Assembly: GCA_019695435.1 (NCBI GenBank)
Contig: JACTVF010000009.1
Location: forward strand, 1 to 17,389
Origin: Methanoregulaceae archaeon
GTDB taxonomy: Archaea > Halobacteriota > Methanomicrobia > Methanomicrobiales > Methanospirillaceae
DNA length: 17,389 bases
Reading direction: 5' to 3'
Position 1 is the stretch's first letter; every line of letters begins with the position of its first letter. Below are positions 13,452-17,389 of this stretch, piece by piece. The notes beneath the pieces were generated by a model. That model saw only the letters and a program-made list of their open reading frames with translations, was not told the DNA's origin and made no database searches. Position numbers and translations under genes: made by a program.

Positions 13452-16400
13452 ATGATTCTGGACGAGGAACACTACCGGAAAATAATCGGCCTTTTAAGGG
13501 ATGCGCAAAAGGGGCTGACTATCGAAGAAATTTCAAAAACCACAAATCTGAGCAGAGTTACCACGACAAAATATCTCAATTCCCTCTTCGTTTCCGGCCA
13601 GGTAAATATGAGAAAAACCGGCCCTGCGAAATTATATTCCCTCTCGACAAGGCTCCCGGCCGAACAGATCCTCAGCCAGTCGTCAGACCCGATCCTTATT
13701 CTTGATGAATCTTACACCATCAGGGAAGTCAGCGATTCATTTCTTCTGGCATTTGGGATCAGTAAAGACGATCTTACAAACCTGAATGTCACCAGAACGG
13801 TCATCGGCCCCGGACTGATCGACCGGATCCGGGACCCCGTGAGACAAGCAATGGCAGGGAAAGAGTCTGTCGTGAATGCATGGATTCCGGTACAGAAAGA
13901 GTGGCGGGCATTCCGTATCCGCATAATCCCTCTTGTATTTGGCTGGGGAGACAAAGGAATTGTCGTTATGCTGGAAGACCGGACTGAGGAGATCATGGCC
14001 CAGGAAGAGAACGCTCTTCTTGCCGACCTGCTCAATACCTCTCCCGCTGCCATTACCGTTCACGATTTTGAGGGAAATTTTCTGTATTCGAATAAAGAGA
14101 ATCTCGAACTTCATGGATATTCAGCGGGCGAGTTCCTTAAGCTGAACCTCAACGATATTGACATTCCTGATTCTGCAAAACGTATTGCCAAACATATGAA
14201 AGAGATCAAAAAAACCGGTGAGGCATCATTTGAAGTTGTTCATTCCCGGAAAGACGACCGGCATATCCCGCTCGAAGTCCACGCGAAAGTCGCCACGTGG
14301 GGAGACAGGGATGTAATCCTAAGTATTGCCACTGATATATCTGAGCGAAAACGGGCAGAGGGTGCACTCAGGGAGAGTGAACGCAGGTTTGCCGACATCA
14401 TCGGTTTTCTTCCCGATGCCACGCTTGTCGTAAACCGTGAGGGCACCGTTATTGCCTGGAATCGCGCCATTGAAGAGATGACCGGAGTTATTGCCGGTGA
14501 TATCGTGGGAAAAGGGGATCATGCGTATGGCATTGCCATATACGGGAAGCAGCGCCCGACCCTTCTCGATCTTATCTTCCATGATGATCCGGAGGTGAGA
14601 ATGCACTACCGGCATCTTCGGAAAAAGGGGAGTACCTTTACGGCAGAAACGGTCCTGATCAGTGCTGGTGGTGGAAACCGCGTCCTCTGGCTGAAAGCTT
14701 CTCCTTTTTATAACAGGGACGGCAGGATTACCGGGGCGATAGAATCCATCAGGGATATTACCGAGCGAAAACGGGCAGAAGAAGAATTGCGCGAATCGGA
14801 GCAGAAGTTTGCTACCGTCTTCCAGAGCAATCCGGTTGCGCTTACGCTCGTATCGGCAACCGATGGGGTATATGTCGAGGTTAATGACACGTTCACGGCA
14901 CATACCGGATATGCCCGGGAGGAGATAATCGGCAGGACATCAGAGGAACTGGGAATTTTTGTTGACAGAGATGCCTATGCACAGTTTGTCTCCCTGCTCC
15001 GGAACCTGCGTCCCGTTCAGGGCATGGAATTACAGTGCCGTATAAAAACCGGCGAAATCCGGACCTGCCTGTTTTCATCCCGTGTTATTAGAATGGGCGG
15101 AAAACCTCACATTCTCTCTACGGTAGAAGATATAACGGAACGCAAGTGGGCCGAAGATGCCCGGCAGCGACAAACCCGGGAGCTTGCAATTCTCAATACA
15201 CTGGCAATAGAGCTGGCATCGATGCCATCAGGAAAACCTGTTGAAAAGATAATTTTGAAAACGCTTATGAAGATGTCCGGCGCTGTTGCGACGTGGTTCT
15301 CCGACTATGATCCGGTTCACCGGACGCTTCGGGTAACAGATATGGAGATTGCGCCGGGCATGCTGGAGAAAGTCGTCAATCTTCTGGGTAAACGACCTTT
15401 TGATTTGCGGATGCCGGTGAGCGATGAAGTGTACCGGGAGATTACCCGGGATATCATTGGGAAGAAAAAGACGCTGACCGAGGTCAGTTTTGGGCAGATC
15501 CCGCCACTTGTCAGTACAACCATCCAGAAGTTGGTTGGCATCGATCGATTGATCGGAATAGCATGCGTTATCGAAGGCCAACTGTACGGTATTTCGATGC
15601 TGGCAATGAAAAGTGGCCAGCAGGATCCGTCAACCGAACTTCTCGAATCGTTTTCTCATATTGTTGCCGTTTCCCTCCGCAGGAGGCGTGCGGAGAATGC
15701 GGCGCGGGAAAGCGGGGAGCGCTATCGCCTGATCCTGAAGAATGCAAATGACGGCATACTGGTCAATGAACTGACATCGATTGGACCGGGAAAATTCATC
15801 GATGCCAATGACCAGGCATGCCGAATCCTCGGCATGACCCACGAAGAGATGCAGGATGTATGTCTTGTCGATCTCGACACTCCCGAAATGAGAGACAGAG
15901 CTCCTGGGATTTTCCAGGAGATTATAAAAAACAACCACACTGTTTTCCAGACCAATTATCGGACAAAAGATAACCGGGAAAAAATTCTTGACATAAGTGT
16001 CAGTCTTTTCGATCTCAAGGGACGCCCGACCATGCTGTCGTTCGTCCGCGATATCACGGAACGCAAGGCTGCGGAGTCGGCGTTCCAGGCAATGGTTACG
16101 AGTATGGTGGGAACGACGGGAATAGAATCGCTGGACCGGATAACGGAGAGCATCGGTGCCTGGCTGGGGGCTGATTGCGTCATGATTGGCGAGATCACGC
16201 CGGATCGCGAACGCGTACAGGTACTCTCCATGCTCCTCGACGGTAAAAAGATCCCGGATTTTTCCTACACCCTGAAGGGCACACCCTGTGAAAATACCGC
16301 GGAAAAAGGGTTCTGTATATATCCGGACGATGTTGCCAGGCTCTTCCCGGAAAGCAGGGACCTTCGCGAGTTCAATATCCGGGGCTATGCCGGGACGCCG

Positions 16401-16568
16401 CTGCGCAATTTCGAAGGGCAGGTAGTGGGAATCCTCTGTATTATGACACGAAATCCACTCAATCTGCCACCTTCTGCCCGGGAGATCATCAACATCATCG
16501 CTGTAAAAGCGGCTGCCGAGATCGGGTTTAAGAATGCCCGGGAGACCCTGCATGAGAATGAGAGATAA
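13452..16568 (+). CDS. Winged-helix/PAS/GAF multi-sensor regulator, no kinase (1038 aa)
   Basis: A predicted one-component regulator. Residues 1-66 form a winged helix (IIGLLRDAQKGLTIEEISKT, then LSRVTTTKYLNSL and a basic wing MRKTGPAKLYSL). PAS units follow at about 70-180, 185-298, 303-441 and 445-568; the second to fourth end in DISERKRAE, DITERKRAE and DITERKWAE. Then come a GAF domain (about 572-742), a fifth PAS (748-874) and a second GAF (876-1035) with TPCENTAEKGFCIYPDDVAR and AGTPLRNFEGQVVGILCIM. There is no histidine kinase, GGDEF or other enzyme; the chain stops at ARETLHENER, where a further PAS would normally begin. No membrane segments are seen. ATG 13452 follows a GAGGGAGGG ribosome binding site (13443-13451). 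It shares a divergent promoter with the REC-PAS gene, so the two may form one pathway. The ligands are unknown. Confidence 0.92.
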   Translation: MILDEEHYRKIIGLLRDAQKGLTIEEISKTTNLSRVTTTKYLNSLFVSGQVNMRKTGPAKLYSLSTRLPAEQILSQSSDPILILDESYTIREVSDSFLLAFGISKDDLTNLNVTRTVIGPGLIDRIRDPVRQAMAGKESVVNAWIPVQKEWRAFRIRIIPLVFGWGDKGIVVMLEDRTEEIMAQEENALLADLLNTSPAAITVHDFEGNFLYSNKENLELHGYSAGEFLKLNLNDIDIPDSAKRIAKHMKEIKKTGEASFEVVHSRKDDRHIPLEVHAKVATWGDRDVILSIATDISERKRAEGALRESERRFADIIGFLPDATLVVNREGTVIAWNRAIEEMTGVIAGDIVGKGDHAYGIAIYGKQRPTLLDLIFHDDPEVRMHYRHLRKKGSTFTAETVLISAGGGNRVLWLKASPFYNRDGRITGAIESIRDITERKRAEEELRESEQKFATVFQSNPVALTLVSATDGVYVEVNDTFTAHTGYAREEIIGRTSEELGIFVDRDAYAQFVSLLRNLRPVQGMELQCRIKTGEIRTCLFSSRVIRMGGKPHILSTVEDITERKWAEDARQRQTRELAILNTLAIELASMPSGKPVEKIILKTLMKMSGAVATWFSDYDPVHRTLRVTDMEIAPGMLEKVVNLLGKRPFDLRMPVSDEVYREITRDIIGKKKTLTEVSFGQIPPLVSTTIQKLVGIDRLIGIACVIEGQLYGISMLAMKSGQQDPSTELLESFSHIVAVSLRRRRAENAARESGERYRLILKNANDGILVNELTSIGPGKFIDANDQACRILGMTHEEMQDVCLVDLDTPEMRDRAPGIFQEIIKNNHTVFQTNYRTKDNREKILDISVSLFDLKGRPTMLSFVRDITERKAAESAFQAMVTSMVGTTGIESLDRITESIGAWLGADCVMIGEITPDRERVQVLSMLLDGKKIPDFSYTLKGTPCENTAEKGFCIYPDDVARLFPESRDLREFNIRGYAGTPLRNFEGQVVGILCIMTRNPLNLPPSAREIINIIAVKAAAEIGFKNARETLHENER

Positions 16569-17017
16569 GTCCCGGACCTTTCTCAAGAACAGACCGTAAC
16601 AACTTGCGATCAACAGCATCCCGATAATAACAATCCTGATGTCAGTGCAACGTTCTTGACAAATATCGGGTAAACGTAAAACTGTATCTCGGGCCCTGAC
16701 GGGAAAAGAGGGAAGACCCGCACAATTTGCATAAATAAACTCTGCCTGCCCCTTATGTGAGTCACAACCAAATCGTTGCCGAAGTCGAAGATTGTTTCAC
16801 AATCTTCTCCAGTCTGCCCTTTCCTACAAAACGGCAGATATCCTTCCGACCCCGCACGTGCGAAAGGTAAAAACGAGAGTAATAACGTGTGCCTCTTCTC
16901 TGCCTTCTCCCGGTGTACAATGTAATTCCCTGTACAGACCTTCCGTGGGTATCCAGGGAAGGAGTAACAGATACCCTCATATGATACCATTCGGTAACAA
17001 TGTATAGGAAACCATAC
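16569..17017. promoter_or_regulatory. 449-base leader/promoter region of the ABC ATPase gene
   Basis: No credible gene is seen here. A TATA-like ATAAATAA (16731-16738) would give a start near the palindrome GTGAGTCAC (16757-16765) and a leader of about 260 bases. The leader holds a perfect 9-bp hairpin (16787-16807), two TGTACA boxes (16914-16919 and 16931-16936), and two mutually exclusive stems, CCTTCC/GGAAGG (16939-16944 with 16957-16962) and GGGTATC/GATACCC (16947-16953 with 16970-16976). A hairpin ATGTAT/ATACAT (17000-17005 with 17014-17019) takes in the start codon. Confidence 0.4.
16787..16807. repeat. Perfect 9-bp inverted repeat
   Basis: GAAGATTGT and ACAATCTTC flank a three-base TTC loop without a mismatch. 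It lies in the leader of the ABC gene, about 30 bases after a possible transcription start. It is not followed by a T-run, so an operator or an RNA stem is more likely than a terminator. Confidence 0.7.
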
Positions 17018-17389
17018 ATGGATGTCATCGAAGCAAAGAATCTCAGCAAATCATTCGGGTCTTTTAAGGCGGTTCATGATGTCAGTATTGCCGTAAAAGA
17101 GGGGGAGATCTTTGGTTTTCTCGGACCAAACGGTGCCGGGAAGACCACCACCATCCGGATGCTGACCGGTGTGCTCACCCCGGATGCCGGCGCGGCCCGT
17201 ATCTGCGGGATCGATATCGGCAGGCACCCGCTCGAAGCCAAACTGAAGATGGGGATCATACCCGAAAATGGCACGGTCTACAGTGACCTGACTGCCGAAC
17301 AGAATATTCTCTGGATGGCGAAATTCTACGGCCTGGACATCGTCACCCGCAAAAAACGGGCAGAGGAGATCCTCGCCCGGCTGGGGCTG
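17018..17389 (+). CDS. ABC transporter ATP-binding protein (partial, N-terminal 124 aa)
   Basis: The ATP-hydrolysing subunit of an ABC transporter, probably of the exporter-like (CcmA/NatA/DrrA) type, which works with a membrane permease presumably encoded to the right. Visible features are VIEAKNLSKSFGSFKAVHDV at the start, Walker A GPNGAGKTT (about 37-45), RMLTGVLTPDAG, and the Q-loop region GIIPENGTVYSDLTAEQN. The Q-loop has Glu where most relatives have Gln. The frame is open to the window edge, so signature, Walker B and H-loop motifs are not seen. ATG 17018 lies in the 3' arm of a small hairpin; AGGAAA at 17006-17011 is a weak ribosome binding site in its loop. The long structured leader upstream suggests regulation after initiation. 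Confidence 0.88.
   Translation, partial: MDVIEAKNLSKSFGSFKAVHDVSIAVKEGEIFGFLGPNGAGKTTTIRMLTGVLTPDAGAARICGIDIGRHPLEAKLKMGIIPENGTVYSDLTAEQNILWMAKFYGLDIVTRKKRAEEILARLGL

Noticed and set aside
15630..16619. Minus-strand open frame of 329 codons opposite the HTH-PAS-GAF gene
   Set aside because: It runs antisense to clear GAF and PAS domains and shows no family features of its own.

Overview
The window looks like a chromosomal segment of a methanogenic archaeon, most likely of the order Methanomicrobiales (a Methanoregula-like genome). This rests on four things: the archaeal gene order L11-L1-L10-L12, archaeal TATA-type promoters with some apparently leaderless starts, a [NiFe]-hydrogenase maturation gene (hypF), and the abundance of kinase-less PAS/GAF sensor proteins. 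Most genes are GC-rich with G/C-ending codons. The segment around 9.0-10.0 kb is clearly AT-rich and looks acquired. The taxonomic call is inference; no search could be run.

Left part (1-6.3 kb). A short winged-helix-type regulator (minus) diverges from hypF (plus). hypF is followed by a small coiled-coil protein and a radical SAM protein that may be co-transcribed with each other. Next come a two-domain rhodanese sulfurtransferase and a shrunken metallo-beta-lactamase/rhodanese fusion. The latter seems to have lost its middle and its catalytic cysteine.

Middle (6.3-8.7 kb). The ribosomal stalk operon L11-L1-L10(P0)-L12(P1) lies on the minus strand. L1 and L10 overlap by one base. A bulged hairpin sits directly in front of L1 and takes in part of its ribosome binding site, a plausible target for L1 autoregulation. 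L10 lacks the acidic C-terminal tail seen in many archaeal P0 proteins.

Accessory region (8.7-10.8 kb). This holds a transposase C-terminal remnant, an AT-rich PD-(D/E)XK nuclease gene broken by a frameshift, and about 830 bases without a convincing protein gene. That stretch has a TATA box followed by GC-rich imperfect hairpins (a candidate RNA gene or repeat element).

Sensor region (10.8-16.6 kb). Two large sensory genes diverge from one AT-rich 290-base control region: a REC-PAS4 protein (minus) and a winged-helix/PAS/GAF protein of 1038 residues (plus). Neither has a histidine kinase or other output enzyme, and both end at a linker where a further PAS unit would normally start. Two PAS units of the REC protein share a 118-base segment with only two differences. 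The right edge holds the start of an ABC transporter ATPase behind a leader with several inverted repeats, two of them mutually exclusive.

The most interesting items are the divergent kinase-less sensor pair, the L1 leader hairpin, the frameshifted nuclease, the decayed MBL-rhodanese gene, the possible structured RNA at 10.13-10.40 kb, and the structured leader of the ABC gene.
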